Below, piece after piece: positions 24,405 through 37,130 of a stretch of DNA of 64,000 bases; the first letter of the stretch is position 1, and every line of letters starts with the position of its first letter. The DNA is taken from contig JADCRB010000065.1 of the NCBI GenBank assembly GCA_021464245.1, forward strand, positions 2,497,204-2,561,203, read 5' to 3'. The notes beneath the pieces were generated by a model. The model was not told where the DNA came from. It ran no database searches and saw nothing but the letters and a program-made list of their open reading frames with translations. Made by a program: the position numbers and the translations under genes. Origin of the DNA: Carallia brachiata (taxonomy: Eukaryota > Streptophyta > Magnoliopsida > Malpighiales > Rhizophoraceae).

Positions 24405-24428
24405 CACACACACACACACACACACACA
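24405..24428. repeat. (CA)n microsatellite
   Basis: Twelve CA dinucleotides in a row. Confidence 0.95.
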
Positions 24429-24995
24429 TATAATCTATGTCCATCTAACAATTTCAATGTCAATGCCCCTCCTTACACGATACCAATTGTTAGATACATC
24501 AATGTGATAATTAAGTTTTTTTTTTTTTAGTACAATATTAGTAGTTAATCAGTTAGGTGTTAGCGGGGAGGAGGGAGGTGGGTCTGATGAACACCGCAAA
24601 GGACAAATGACTTGTTAGTATTGATAGGATTATAAGATACCGTATCATGCACTAATTTTGTATTCAATGTTCATGTGGTGATTGCAAAAAGAAATGATTC
24701 TTTCCATCATTATTTAAGCATAAGCATTTTTTTAGGTTTATTGCATTGTTTGGTTTCTAGAAGCAACTGTTATAAACATACAGAACACAATAAAGTTTAG
24801 CAGTTATTTTATTCAAAACTCACTCAAAGCCACACAGTTTACATAATTAGATTTGTGTCCTTTTAGCACCTTGTGACTAAATATTTCAAGTTGTTACTGA
24901 AATGAAATGTGAAACATACAAACATCATTTTACCGCCTTGCTCCAAAACATATTGCACATGTTAGTTGCAGTGGATTTTAGTTGCAAGTCATTTT

Positions 24996-25276
24996 TAAGA
25001 TTCATTTATTTGCTGTAAAATAACTTACATTTATAAAATATTTGTAGGAAAAAATATTTGTAGTGAAAATAATGATTTTCTTTTGTCACTTACTTATACC
25101 ACAGTTTGTGTTTTCCCTGAAAATAACTTCAATTCTGTAAAAGGAGAAGTTATTTTACCTGAAAATCTGAAAATTTTCTCCAAATTTTGCCTATATAAAA
25201 TATTTTCCGTGAAATAAATGCTGAAAAATCTGTAAATTTTTTCCTGTAAAATGTTTTATAGGAAACAAAGACACCC
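24996..25276. mobile_element. small non-autonomous element framed by a 14-bp direct repeat
   Basis: TTGCAAGTCATTTT occurs at 24982-24995 and again at 25277-25290, exactly flanking a 281-bp segment. The right end, read backwards, is GGGTGTCTTTGTTTCCTATAAAA and the interior is rich in CTGAAAAT/ATTTTCAG-type phrases in both orientations, as in hAT-like MITEs. The left terminus is degenerate. The class is uncertain; the direct repeats are clear. Confidence 0.5.
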
Positions 25277-25290
25277 TTGCAAGTCATTTT

Positions 25291-28200
25291 CTTTCTTTCT
25301 TTTTTTTTTTTTTTGGTTTTTTTTTTTACATGGGGTTGTAATTTTATTATTTGCTAACTTTTTGCTAGACTTGATTGTCTTTTATACTCCATGAAATATC
25401 CTGGAAAGGCCATGTAAGCGATAATGAGCAAAACTGGACTTCAATTTGAAGCCTCCTGACAGATGGCATACAGCAAAACTACAGACAATTCATAAGACTT
25501 TGAGAAGGGGCAAGAACTTGAACCGTGATTTCCATCTTACAACTGGGGAAAGCCTCTCAAGTACTTGGATGGATACCAAGAAACCATCGTTCGATAAATA
25601 GAATTTTCGCTCTTTGATTTAATGGTTAACATAAAAAAAACTATCAACTTTGCTTGTTTTCACAAATATAGCGCGACTTTTTTTCTAATGAAATTTAGCA
25701 TATTGGGTTTAACATTGGTAAATTTAGTATATTGTCATTTTTGTCTAATGAAATCTAACTTCTTGCGTCAAGATCAATGGCACGCATATCAGTCGCTGCT
25801 ATTGAAAGTAACGCATTTCTAAGTCATCTGACCAGACAAATTTCATTAAATTAAAGATGACATTGTACTTAGATATGTTAAAGAAAATTCTACGAACGCT
25901 AAATTATTATTTGTAGAAAGTTAAATTATATTTGTGAAAATATGAAAAATAGAATATATTTTCGTATATAAATCCTTAATTTAAAAAAAATTGAAAGCAT
26001 AAAAAGTACACAACATCAAAAAATTGCTTTATTTTTGTGTCAATAATGTGTCAAAATACAATAAATCTTTATTTTTTTGCAACCACTTAATCTTTTGTGT
26101 AATAAAAAAATAAATTAATATATATATATTTTGTTATTTCACTTTTCTTTCATATGATTAGACAAAATTAATAATTTATTACATTATAAATAATTTTTCT
26201 CATAAATTTTCTAATGTTACCTGCAAGCGCCCATATGAAAGAAAAAGAATTGGTGGGCACCAACATATGGGACGTGGCAAATGCTGATTGGTAAAGTGTC
26301 CACGTAGAAGAAGGAGCCAGCGTGGACGGTGAGTGAGAGCCAGCTGTGATATTCAGACATTATTGGAGCAAATTTCAGGACAACCCTGACATCACAGCCT
26401 GTAAGCCTGCAAGGTTGTTTTTTGGGGTTATAGAAAAGAACTAGGAGACAGGATAAGGACACTGCCTAAAGCTCGCAAGGGATGTTTTGTTTAGTGCAAA
26501 TTTACGTTATTATTATTACTACAAAAAAAATTGCGTAAGTATATAATCATTAATATAATATTAATATAAAAATTTAAAATATAAAATTATAAAAAAATAT
26601 ATTAAAATTTTTAAAGATAAAATAGATAAATAGTTAAATTAATTATATATTTTTTATATATAGTAAATTATTTAACTGTTTGATGATATTTTATTATTTT
26701 ATTATTATTAAACAGCTATCTTTTGTAAAAAACACGACCCTTCTTCCTTAGGCCCGATATATAAGACGCCCACGACCCTTTTGAATATTTATTTGAGCTC
26801 CGCTATTTAAGCTTTATTTTTAGTAGTCTTAAAGTGGCACACATTCTATTTTATCATAGTTAATAATTTATTTTTTAAATTTAATTATTAAATAATTTTT
26901 ATTATTTTGATTATATTTTAATTTCATTTAAATAAACTTACCAAGTATTATCCTATTTATTTTTCTCTACTTCGAAATTTTAATGCTGCCTGCCAAAAAG
27001 TCCTTGAATCATTTGCCCTTTTAATAATTCAAAGAAATGAGCTATATATGTGTGTATGTTTTATTATTGTTTTTCCTTTTCATTTTGGGTCCGTCTTCCT
27101 TTAACAAGGTAAGTACTTTATAGAGCTACAATGATAGTGTATTTGCTTTTTTTTTTTTTTTTTTTGAGAAAATATAATTATAATGTGTTTGTATTTGTAA
27201 GAATGTGCAAAAAAGAAAGTTATAAAAAAATAAATTTATTTGAATTGATGAAAAAGTGATGAAAAAGAAAATGATGAGAATGAAAAAAAAATTGAGAGAA
27301 ATTTTTTGTTAAATTAATAAGAAAATTATGAGAAAGAAAATTATAAAAGAATGATGAGAAAGAAAATTAAAAAAATTATGTAAAGAAATTTTTTCAGATT
27401 AATAAATTGTGATAAAATTTTTTAAAAAAGTGATAAAGTAATGATATTTTTTTTCCTTATGTTTTTTTAACAAAACCTAACAAATGCATTAAAGTCGGGA
27501 TGAAAATAAAAATAGATTATAAAAAATGTTTTTAATTTTAAATATACTTTGATATATAAAAAAATTTAACCTTCAATTTTAAATAAAAAAAATCACTCGA
27601 GATATTAGTTTAGTGGTAAATTAATTTATTTTCACATTTACAACTCAAATTTAAACTCTTGTATATATGCTCTTCCTAACAAATATTGGGTGTTCGCATT
27701 TTGTAAAAAAAGTGTTGAAATGTAAAGTGAGAGTCTGGATTGGTAATCACTGTAGCATTCAGTGGTAGAGTGACACTTGATTTTGCTTGTACTTGAGTAG
27801 TGGATCGACTCTTTTAAAAGTTGTTAAAGAAGGTACCAAAAAATAAAAATTATCTCAATATTTTTCTACAAATATGATGATCGATATATTAATAATAGAT
27901 TTAAAAAATAAAACAAAAGAAGAAACCTAACGATTCTAATGAATTTCTTTCCATCTCTAATGATTTATATACAAATATATTTCACCGTCAAATCAATTGT
28001 AATAGAGTTATTTCTGCCAGGGTTCCAAGGCCGAAAAACAATCTTTTCAAGGGGTTTTATCGCACGGATTACTATGAAGTAATATTAAAAAATTATACAA
28101 TCTTTTTAACAATAATATTTTTAAAAATTTTTAATTATTCAATAATTTATATTTTTTATTTTATTTTAATCTACTTAAGAAATCTTAATAAGTATTTTAT

Positions 28201-28690
28201 ACTTTTTCAATTTGTTTTGTTTATGAAATAAAATTAAACTTAGACTGGATGTTTTTTTTTTTTAAATTTAAAAAATAAAATAGTACCCTACCAATAATTG
28301 TGCCCTCACATGTCAAACTGTGATATGTACCTTCAACCATACTAAAAGGAATTAATAACCTCAATAATGACGAGGATGATGATCATAATACTAATAATAA
28401 TAATAATAATTTAACCATATAAATATATAAAAAATATAAAATATAACATATATAATATATTTAATAATTTATTTATTTTTTAAAATTAATATATATTTTT
28501 ATAATTTAATAATTTATATTATTAATATTTACTGTATATTTTACAAATTCTTTACCACGAATTATTTCAGTACCAAATCTCCTATTTAATAGATCAGGAT
28601 GATTTTTTCCTTTTTTTTTTCTTTTATTACAGTTATTAGATCACAATGACGGGGGATACTTAGGCTACATATTTAAAATTTAAGACAGTA
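25291..28690. other. no recognised gene; AT-rich DNA upstream of the glycosyltransferase gene
   Basis: Holds long T- and A-runs, GAGAAAGAAAAT-type low-complexity sequence (27190-27440) and an ATATTTAATAATTTATTTAT-like block (28450-28490) that recurs near 45790 and 55280. A GC-balanced island at 26217-26462 has an 81-codon minus ORF without a motif. A CATATTTAAAATTT string near 28668 could act as a TATA region for the downstream gene, which is speculative. Confidence 0.35.
27597..27690 (+). mobile_element. possible tRNA-like SINE head
   Basis: TATTAGTTTAGTGGTAAAT resembles box A and, about 40 bp on, CTCAAATTTAAACTC resembles box B. The arrangement is right for a tRNA-derived promoter but no tail or target duplication was confirmed. 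Confidence 0.25.
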
Positions 28691-28790
28691 TTCCTAATGA
28701 ACCCGTCAAACAAAGGTTGGGCACTCCACCGCCCCCAACAACGCGTATCAGATTTTTTGTTCAGACATCGGCACAGAGCGTTCCCGCCGC

Positions 28791-28793
<3 letters not shown>

Positions 28794-28826
<33 letters not shown>
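28794..28826. repeat. (TC)n microsatellite in the 5' leader region
   Basis: About 16 TC repeats lie 140 bp before the glycosyltransferase start codon, followed by shorter CTCTCT runs. Such tracts are common in plant 5' untranslated regions and core promoters. Confidence 0.9.
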
Positions 28827-28831
<5 letters not shown>

Positions 28832-28967
28832 CCTAAGCATTATCTCTCTCTCTCTCGGAGCGGATATCTCTCTCCAACAAGGAACCAATACAAAAAATTT
28901 ATCAAGAATCCTCTGTTTCGCCTCCCCCCCTGCCTGTTTTTTGACAGAATTAGCTGTTCATTCTTTT

Positions 28968-31900
28968 ATGGCCAAATCAAAGACCAATGCAAAGAAAGTA
29001 GTTTCTTACATATCGGTTCCCTCCGAGATAATCAATTCTTTGTCTTCATCTCCGCTGCAATGTCTCCTACTTTCGCCCCCCAAGAAAGCACAAAGAAACA
29101 AGTTTTTTAGCTTCAACTCCATTAGAAGCCCAAAAGCTTGGTTCTTTGCTCTCTTTCTGTTCGGTTTCCTCGGTATGATCAGGTTATCCTTCAATCTTGA
29201 TCGTTTGTTGCCGGTCTCTTCCTACCCATGTTTGATAACCAAACCCCGTCAAGACCCTTTCTTCAATAATGAGTACCCGAGATCAAGATCGCAGCTTGCT
29301 TTTCCTGCAAATGCTGCAATCAGTGAACAAGCTGATCAAAAGGGTTGGTTTGCTACTGGTAATGGATCAAAACCTGATGTGGGATTTCGTTCAAACAGTG
29401 CAAAAATTGGCGAGGAAAAGGACTCGAAATTAGTTGTCTCAAATCAAAATGGAAAATCGGCTGGGAATGAAGAAGAGATTAGTGACTTTTGGAAGCAGCC
29501 AGATGGATTAGGTTACAGACCATGTTTAAAGTTTAGCGAGGAGTATAAAAAGTCGAGCGAGGTAATAGTGGGTGATAGGAGAAAATATCTGCTAGTAGTG
29601 GTTTCTGGCGGAATAAATCAGCAAAAGAATCAGATTGTGGATGCTGTCGTCATTGCAAGAATCCTTGGTGCTGCTTTGGTTGTTCCAATCCTGCAAGTCA
29701 ATGTAATTTGGGAGGATGAAAGGTTAAAATCCTTACTTTTCCATCTTCTCTCTGGGGAAGGTTATATATATATATATAATTATTTTTCTAGAAAATGCCT
29801 TCATCTTCTGCTCTTGACTCATGACTCTTGAGCTGTTAACAAATTCGGAAGGTTATTATTTTTTTTTATGTAATTATGTTTCTGGAAAAAGCCTTCATCT
29901 TCTGCTTTTGTCTCATGACTCTGTTAACAAATTTGGTTTTTTTTTTTCCCTTTTTGGTAAAAAAAAATGTTGAATTTTGCTCAGTTTTATGGCTTGGTGT
30001 ATTTGAGGGAATAAATCTAACGAACAAACCAAAAACCCAAAAAAAAAAAAAACAAAGAAAAAGGAACAGACATAAAACAATTATGTTTATTCCAAGAAGA
30101 GTAATGAATGTGACTTTGTCGCATGTTTAGGAAGTCGTTGGCCTTTTTGTCTGATTTCATTCGTATGTTGCATTTCTGGCTGAATTCGGCCATTCATTAT
30201 TTTGTGTAACTGGCTGAGTTTTATCATATGGTTTACGAATTAATGCAGCGAATTTTACGATATATTTGATTTGGAGCACTTCAAGAGGGTTTTAGCAAAT
30301 GATGTAAGAATAGTTTCCTCATTGCCGTCAACACATGTAATGACAAGGCCGGTGGAGGAGAAACGAACTCCGCTACATGTTTCCCCTCAATGGATCCGTT
30401 CGCGTTATCTCAGGCGGGTAAGAATGCTTTCACACTTAATGTAGTGCTTAATAGAAGGGAATGAAGAGAAAAGATTCCTGTAGTCAACCCAATTAAATTT
30501 GGAATTAAAGTTTCGTTGTTGTTGGATTGTAGCTAGCCGGCATTACGTGCTAATTTTCACGCATTGTGTTTAGTTCATCTCCCAATACAGTTAAACGCCG
30601 GCTATATGCACGTCGGGACTGAGATATTCACAAAGAATTATCTTCTTGTAGCCTCAGAAGGCCTTGCAAATTTTCTAACGAGGCCAATTCTTGAATTTTC
30701 AGTTGTTTCTTTTTGAGCAAATGCTTTTATCTTCTTTTTCTTGTTTGTTATTGAGGTTCCTTGGGTGCTTGTTCAACAAACAACTAGATAGGACTTGTTA
30801 GTTTGCAGTCAACATTCCATGGCCCACAAACTTTTTGGTGCTGCTGAGCCTTCGTTGATGCTTGTTGGTTTGATGGTTTCGGTCTTGTTGCAGCTGTTAA
30901 GAGTATTGTGTTAAAGTAGTTAGAAGATGATATCATTAATTGATTATCACTTGTTAGATATATCAAAAGTACGGGGAGACTTCCAAGAAGAGTTGCTAAA
31001 TCAATTTAAACATTTTTGGGTAGCCGTCCATGTTGATTAATTTGCTGCAATCAAATAACTACTGGATGTTTTGGTCATAGCTGTATGTTTTTTATTTATT
31101 TAGTATTTTGCATTTTTTTATGTTGTCCATATATGCGCTGGTTGCTGCCTAAAATGGACGACCAATTCTAGGAGTATTTGGTCAATGTTCATTTTTCTTT
31201 TTCTTTTTTTTTTTATGAAAAATTTATGCTTTTCGTCAACCAAGTTGTTGTACTTGGCAACTCCTACAGGATGCCAATTGGCAATGAGTATCTTACTCGA
31301 GACTTGTATTGGTTTTTGCAGCTTAACAGGGAGAGAGTTCTGCTTTTACGTGGTCTGGATTCAAGGCTTTCTAAAGATCTTCCTTCTGATCTACAAAAAC
31401 TTAGATGCAAGGTAAACATAGACTTCATATTCAAACTTTTTCCTTCATTGTTCTATGCTTCTGTCACTTTAGTTATTAAGGAGCCGTGGATTAGCACATC
31501 CTGAAAATTATGAATTATGGCAAAGTACTTTGGAGATGGCGACAAATACATAAAAATCCAGCTTGGTCTTTACTAATTTTTCATTCTAATGACAAAGTGT
31601 TATTACTATTGTATGGGTTCTGATCTTTTGCACGTTTGCCTTCAGGTGGCGTTTCATGCCCTGAAATTTGCTCCACAAATTTTGGAGCTTGGCAACAAGC
31701 TTGTGGAGAGAATGCGGAGCAAGGGACCCTACCTTGCTCTTCATCTACGAATGGAGAAGGATGTATGGGTGAGGACTGGGTGCCTTCCTGGTTTGAGCCC
31801 TGAATATGATGGGATGATTGGCACTGAGAGGAAGCAACGACCTGAACTCCTAACTGCACGATCAAACATGAGTTTTCATGAACGAAAGCTTTCTGGTCTC

Positions 31901-32748
31901 TGCCCATTGAATGCCATGGAGGTGACCAGGTGAAAATTCAATACTAGGCCCATTGTTATATATATCAGCCATTGAGATGCAAACGCTTCACTTGTGCAGC
32001 AATTTGACATCTCTTTGCTGATGACATTTATTAAAATATATGTGATTTACTAATGGACTAATGGATCAGGACTTTTTTTTTTTCCTTTTTTCATTGGTTT
32101 AAAGCTCTTGGTGCCCCAAAAGACGCAAGAATATTTTGGGCTGGGGGCCAACCTCTTGGTGGAAAAGAAGCTTTGCTGCCACTAACCAGCAAATTTCCTC
32201 ATCTCTACAACAAGGAAGATCTTGCCTTGCCTGGTGAACTGGAGCCATTTGAGAAACGAGCTTCATTAATGGCTGCCATTGATTATATAGTTTCAGTAAA
32301 CAGCAATGTTTTCATGCCATCTCATGGTGGAAACATGGGGCATGCAATCCAGGTATCGTCCACAATGATTGTATTCAATTGGTCATAAGCTAACATTTGA
32401 AAAATGATCTCTGCTTGATCATCTTTTCAGAATTTATTAAACGGATCTGTAATGATGATTTACAATCTCAGATGTATTTACATAAGCTCAAATATGTTGT
32501 TGGTGCAGGGAGAACGAGCCTTTGCGGGGCATAAGAAGTACATAACCCCAAACAAACGACATATGCTACCATATTTTCTCAATTCTTCTCTTCCTGAAGC
32601 AGAGTTCAACAGGATTATAAAGGAGTTGCACGGTGAATCCTTGGGGCAACCAGAACTCAGGACTAGCAAAGCTGGAAGAGATGTTACAAAGTATCCAGTC
32701 CCTGAATGCATGTGCAGCAGCCAAGATTTACACACCAACTCCTCCTGA
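28968..32748 (+). CDS. O-fucosyltransferase family protein (type II membrane glycosyltransferase)
   Basis: Six exons by splice sites and family match: 28968-29722, 30249-30417, 31322-31411, 31646-31929, exon 5 ending 32352, and 32509-32748. The product is about 600 residues, normal for plant O-fucosyltransferase-like proteins (Pfam O-FucT), which are Golgi/secretory enzymes thought to use GDP-fucose. The start is the ATG at 28968 (MAKSKTNAKK); the longer open frame upstream begins at a TTG. Residues 57-73 (AWFFALFLFGFLGMIRL) form a single membrane anchor after a short basic tail. The GDP-fucose-site-like motif LALHLRMEKDVW is in exon 4, and PSHGGNMGHAIQ joined to GERAFAGHKKYITPNKR spans exons 5-6. 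The C-terminus KYPVPECMC is typical of the Arabidopsis At5g65470-type subgroup, from memory. Exon 5 is odd: the expected acceptor before FKALGAPKDARIFW is TG, not AG. The nearest in-frame AG (32069) would add about nine Phe-rich residues. The exact substrate is unknown. Confidence 0.88.
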
Positions 32749-34012
32749 TTGAGTTTTGCCATGCAACGGATTGCATCCTTGAGAGATTGAGAATCCCATC
32801 AGCAGCTCCCTAGACCTTGAGCCCTTCAGGAAACCAAATGATCCTGATAATTATTCTGCATCCGGGCATTGATGGTCCTTGGGAATTAACCATTTTACGG
32901 TGCAATCTGGGCGGTGAAGCTCCGCTTGAAGTTGACTTCTGCATGCATCTATCGGCATGCTTTTTTCTACTCAAGCCTTTAATGTAGGGGATCATTACAT
33001 GGCCAAACAATTTTTTCCAATTACGTCCACATGAATTTTTTTTGTGCAACCACAAGCGTTTTTTGTACAACTACATAGGAAAAATGTGCAACGAAAAAAT
33101 AATAATATTTTTTAAATTATTTTTTATCGATTTGATTGCACAAAATACGTTACTGGTTGCACAAAAAAAATTGTGTGGAGACAATAGAGAAAAATCATTT
33201 GGCCATAAACTTTTTCCCTTTAATATATGTAGCAAAACCCGAGTCAGTAGGGAAAGAATATATGATTCTTTCTTCTTTTTTTTTTTTTTTTTGTTCTCTT
33301 TTGTATTTTGTTAACATACAGGTCGCCTCTTCCCCTTCGGTTCTGTTTCTTTTTAGAATAGATTTATTAGTTTATTAGATTCATTCTTTGTATCAAAAGT
33401 CAATGTACCACATATTGATATACCATGTATAGGGTTCATAAATAAAAGAGTTTTCCGTGTTGACTCTCATACTCACCATGCCTATTTTGAGTAAAACATG
33501 GTTTACAAGTTTCCTCATCCATTTTTCCTGCCAACAAGTACAATTTAGTAAATAGCATAGAAGGCATAATTATCCTCCGAAAGGGGACTCCTTATGTCAT
33601 CCGGACAAAAAGTCACTGCGCAAAACTACCCAAATATTTGAAATGAAGAATGAGCTTAATAGCTCAAGCAATAGATCAACTTGTTTAATCGAAGGCCATG
33701 GAATTCAACTGAATTCAACAACAAATTGGGTCTTGAACAGGAGATAAATTCACATTCCCTGGCCTGGCCCACATTGAATTTCTGTTTAGGATCTACCGCC
33801 GCCGCATCCACAAGTCTGCCCTCTGCTTCTTTCTTCTCTTTATGGACTTGAATAGGAGATAGGTCGGCAGCGCCAAAACGACGTCGGTTGCTCAGATAGA
33901 GTTACTTCTTGTCCCACTCTTGCTTGGGCAAGGCTATAATACATAAGATGGTCCAATTCCGCTCAGTCGGTATCCTAGGCCGAACCTCAAACAGGCTTCA
34001 CAGAATAATGGT
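32749..34012. other. 3' flank of the glycosyltransferase gene, no other gene
   Basis: The first few hundred bases are probably 3' untranslated region; an AATAAA lies at 33441-33446 but is about 690 bp from the stop, so the true polyadenylation site may be an earlier variant. A phrase ending in GTTGCACAAAA or GTGCAACCAC recurs several times at 33040-33170. No other gene was seen. Confidence 0.4.
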
Positions 34013-34015
34013 TAA

Positions 34016-34776
34016 GGGGGTGTTTAATTTTGCATTTCAGCGGTGCTGTTAAAAAGCAAGAATTAAAGTATTTGATTAAGTTTTTAATCAGCAGTTAATT
34101 GCTGTTAAATGGCTTGAACTGCTGTTGTTGATGGAAAAAGTAAGAATTTCCCTATTTTTTATTTTTATCAGCAGCTAATTAATTATTCAATTACAAATTT
34201 GCCCTTAAAAACTTGAGAGGCCCTTTGTTGCTGTGGAGGACGCTTTTTCTTTTCCGAGAAGGTACAGGAGGGATGCCAATTTTTTTAGAACCCGGTGCAC
34301 TTGGAGGGAGGCTAAAAGCCTTTTTTTTTTCTCTTGAAACAAAAAAAAAAGCTTTTTCTTTCAACTCTTTTTGTAAATAGTATAAGAAGATAGTAATTTT
34401 CATAGTACAAATAATAATATTTTTAAAACATAGTAATTTATATAATTAAAAAAATTTAAAAATAATATTTATTATAAATTGTTGTGGATCACAATTACTA
34501 AATTTTAATTTATAAAAAATTAAGATATATTTTATTTAATCAGTTAAAATTACCTAGAAATATAAAGATTTTCTATTTTAATAAAACAAAAATAAGATGT
34601 CTAAAATGGTAATTGTATTATTTAATTAGTAACAGTTAGTGTTAATTTAACCAAATATTATAATTTCATTTTGTTTATTAGCAGCAGTAATAAGCAACGA
34701 CAATTAGCAATTAGTAACAGTAATCAGCAATCAGCAATAGTAATAACAATCAACAACAGCAAAACCAAGCACTCCC
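34016..34776. mobile_element. PIF/Harbinger-type non-autonomous element, 761 bp
   Basis: The left end GGGGGTGTTTAATTTTGC pairs with the right end, which read in reverse is GGGAGTGCTTGGTTTTGC (14 of 18 identical). TAA lies immediately outside both ends (34013-34015 and 34777-34779), the 3-bp target duplication expected of PIF/Harbinger (Tourist-type) elements. Subterminal regions repeat CAGCAGTTAATT and CAGCAATCAGC motifs. No transposase was seen. Confidence 0.6.
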
Positions 34777-34944
34777 TAAAAAAGAAAAAATTGAGCTGTA
34801 GGTCAAAAATTGTCCTTTTTTTTTTTACTGCATAAGGGAAAAAAAATAGAAAGTAAAATTAAGTTATATCAACACTACAAACTATTCATGTTTTTGGGTA
34901 GCTGCTTCAACTAAATCAGTTCAGAGTAAACTTTCAATGCTTGA

Positions 34945-35440
34945 TGGTTACTGTTCCCTCGCTGTAAGAGAGCTCTTGTCGTTGCATCCCAAATTGGCTA
35001 TAAAATCTGCACAGAAATTTCTCTCTCTTAATGTATGCTGAAAACGATATTCTAATGCTTTTTTAGAAAGTTTCAAGCATTCTACGAGAATATGACAATA
35101 AGAGTCATTTTAATATTCAGCTAAGATTATTTTTTGAAGAGCAAATGGAGAATTGAATTCAACAATAACTTTCTTGAACCATTTACTTGTTTGCAAAGCA
35201 GTGCAAATTACTCTTAATTCAACTCTAATGGCCGTTGAGACTCCACCATGCCCAGAAAAACCAAAAATCCACCTCTTATTGCTATCTCTAGCGACACCTC
35301 AAAATCCTGCAAGTCCTAGTGTTCCTCTAGCACAATCATCCACATTTATGTTAATAAAATCCAGAGGAAGGAGTTTCCAAGATCTCAACTCTGCCCTTGA
35401 ATTATTCATTTTTCTTCCCAGCGTCAAAGACTTGCTAATT
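34945..35440 (-). pseudogene. RNase H-like (RVT_3) fragment, disrupted
   Basis: Minus-strand translation from about 35375 shows the plant RVT_3 pattern: PLDFININVDDC (the W.PP..G..KLN.DG.. start), then AGF, a stop, and GVARDSNKRWIFGFSGHGG. It continues with IRVELRVICTALQTSKWFKKVIVEFNS and, after another stop, RERNFCADFIANLGC (the R..N..AD.LA motif). RNase H domains of this type end plant LINE ORF2 proteins and also occur alone. At least two in-frame stops (TGA in AGF*GV, TAA after IILAEY) break it, so it is a relic, probably of a LINE. No poly-A tail or reverse transcriptase was found next to it. Confidence 0.65.
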
Positions 35441-35460
35441 GAATGCCAAGATTCCTAAAC

Positions 35461-37130
35461 TTCGAAAGCTTTATTTTGGACTTTCCTATATATAATGGAA
35501 ATGGTCTTCCGTTCAGTTGCTAACTAAGTTCAATTAATTAAAAATAAAAAAGAAAAAAAAAAGGATAAATATTTTTGAGTTATGTTACAAGGACAAAGGA
35601 GAGGCACAGATCACAAACAGGTAGTGGGATGTACAGAATTTTTATATTTTTTTGTCAAACAAATTTATAATATATAGTCAAGTATAATACAAAACAATAT
35701 TTTTTTTATATTTTTGAAGACTATATGCACATTTTAAGATAGTTGTACATACATTCTATCTTAATTGGATGCTTTTTTTTTTTAAAAACACAAAAAAAAA
35801 AAAGATAATAACATTAACAAAAAAAGGTAAAACTCAGCCCAACCAATTCGTCTCTCTCATTTGTATTTTCTATATATATATATATGTATATAGACACACA
35901 CTAGGTTTAACCTCGCGCATTGCATATGTTTTATAAATTTATTGAGTACTAAAGATGATATTTTTTACTTAGTTGTATATGGAGGTTGAAATTAGAGTGA
36001 CATATACTTTGTTAATTTTTGAAAAAAAGTAATTATATGTAATTCATATTTTTAATTCCATTTAAAGTGAGTTATAATTAAATAATATATTACAATGTTT
36101 AAGTTATTTAAACATCAGCTGTGCAATTGGCAAGCTTATCTCTCTAATACTTATTTGAATAATAGATATCATAGTAAGTATTACATTTTTTTACTTTTGA
36201 AGAATAAATGGACAAATAAATAGATGTTTTAATTATATACTAAAAAATCAAAATAAAACAGTAACTTTGACAGACAAAGTTAGAGACCAATAAAAAAAAA
36301 TGATCATCGAAGATGGAAGGTATTGGCTACCACACATTCTGGGTACCTTGATTCTCAATTGGTGTACCTGCATAATATACAAAACTAAGAGTCATGATCA
36401 TTTTAAATAGGTAGAAGTATTCCATCATTATGAATACTGAACAACAAAAACATGAAAAACGAAAAGGTAAAAACCTTAGGGGCTTCACTTAGGTAGTTTC
36501 AAAATAATTACAAAACGATATGAGCTATTAAACGATTGAATTTATAAAAATGTAAACATAGAAAAATTATTAGATGTCATTAGATGAAACTGCATAACTA
36601 ATTGTTACTACCTATGTGAAAATACCTAGTGTTACTCGATGAAAAATATATACCACCTATCAGTAAGATGGAAGGCATACAGTTTATTCATTCTAAAGTT
36701 AGTGAGACAAAACATATATGAATACAAAATTAATATGCACCGACATTGATCAATCAACATCTAACAACAAAAATACACATCATTAGAAATAGCACAAGCT
36801 ACAAGTAGGCAAAATAAATTGAAGGAACTACGCTGAGTAAAGCAAATGAATGAGATTGCCAAATAAAACAAAATTTACTCACATGTCACTTCATCTTAAC
36901 AATTAATTTTGCATAAAACAAAAGGAAAAGAATTTTACAAAGGAAAAACAATAAACAAAACATTTGGAGAGAAAGACTTAAGATAGAACCTTTGATGATA
37001 TGATCCATAGGACTTGCAAACCTTCTGCTTAGCATTAAAGAGTATGTATGCAAATAGCAAATACACTAATCAAAACCATGAGTTTTAACTTACACCCAAC
37101 AAAAGTTATTAAATTCAAAATAAACATTAA
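35461..37130. other. no recognised gene
   Basis: AT-rich, with a TATATATATATATGTATATA run near 35874. 36300-37080 is moderately complex and has no ORF of note; it lies directly against the left end of the CACTA element and is probably older repeat DNA. Confidence 0.35.

Larger units (their letters stand above)
21944..24981. other. no recognised gene; AT-rich with palindromic patches
   Basis: Includes an inverted repeat at about 23098-23240, whose arms contain TATAATTTATTTATAATTTTA and its complement around a 25-bp centre. Near 22540-22770 lies a GC-balanced island with no clear ORF. The SINE-like segment and the CA repeat are listed separately. Confidence 0.4.

Noticed and set aside
28941..28967. 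Earlier start for the glycosyltransferase
   Set aside because: The upstream extension begins with TTG, not ATG. The first ATG in frame is at 28968 and gives the expected short cytoplasmic tail before the membrane anchor.
28697..29110. 137-codon ORF overlapping the start of the glycosyltransferase gene
   Set aside because: It owes its length to the (TC)n tract translated as Ser/Leu repeats and overlaps the real coding exon in another frame.
31581..31907. 108-codon minus-strand ORF
   Set aside because: It is the antisense shadow of glycosyltransferase exon 4.
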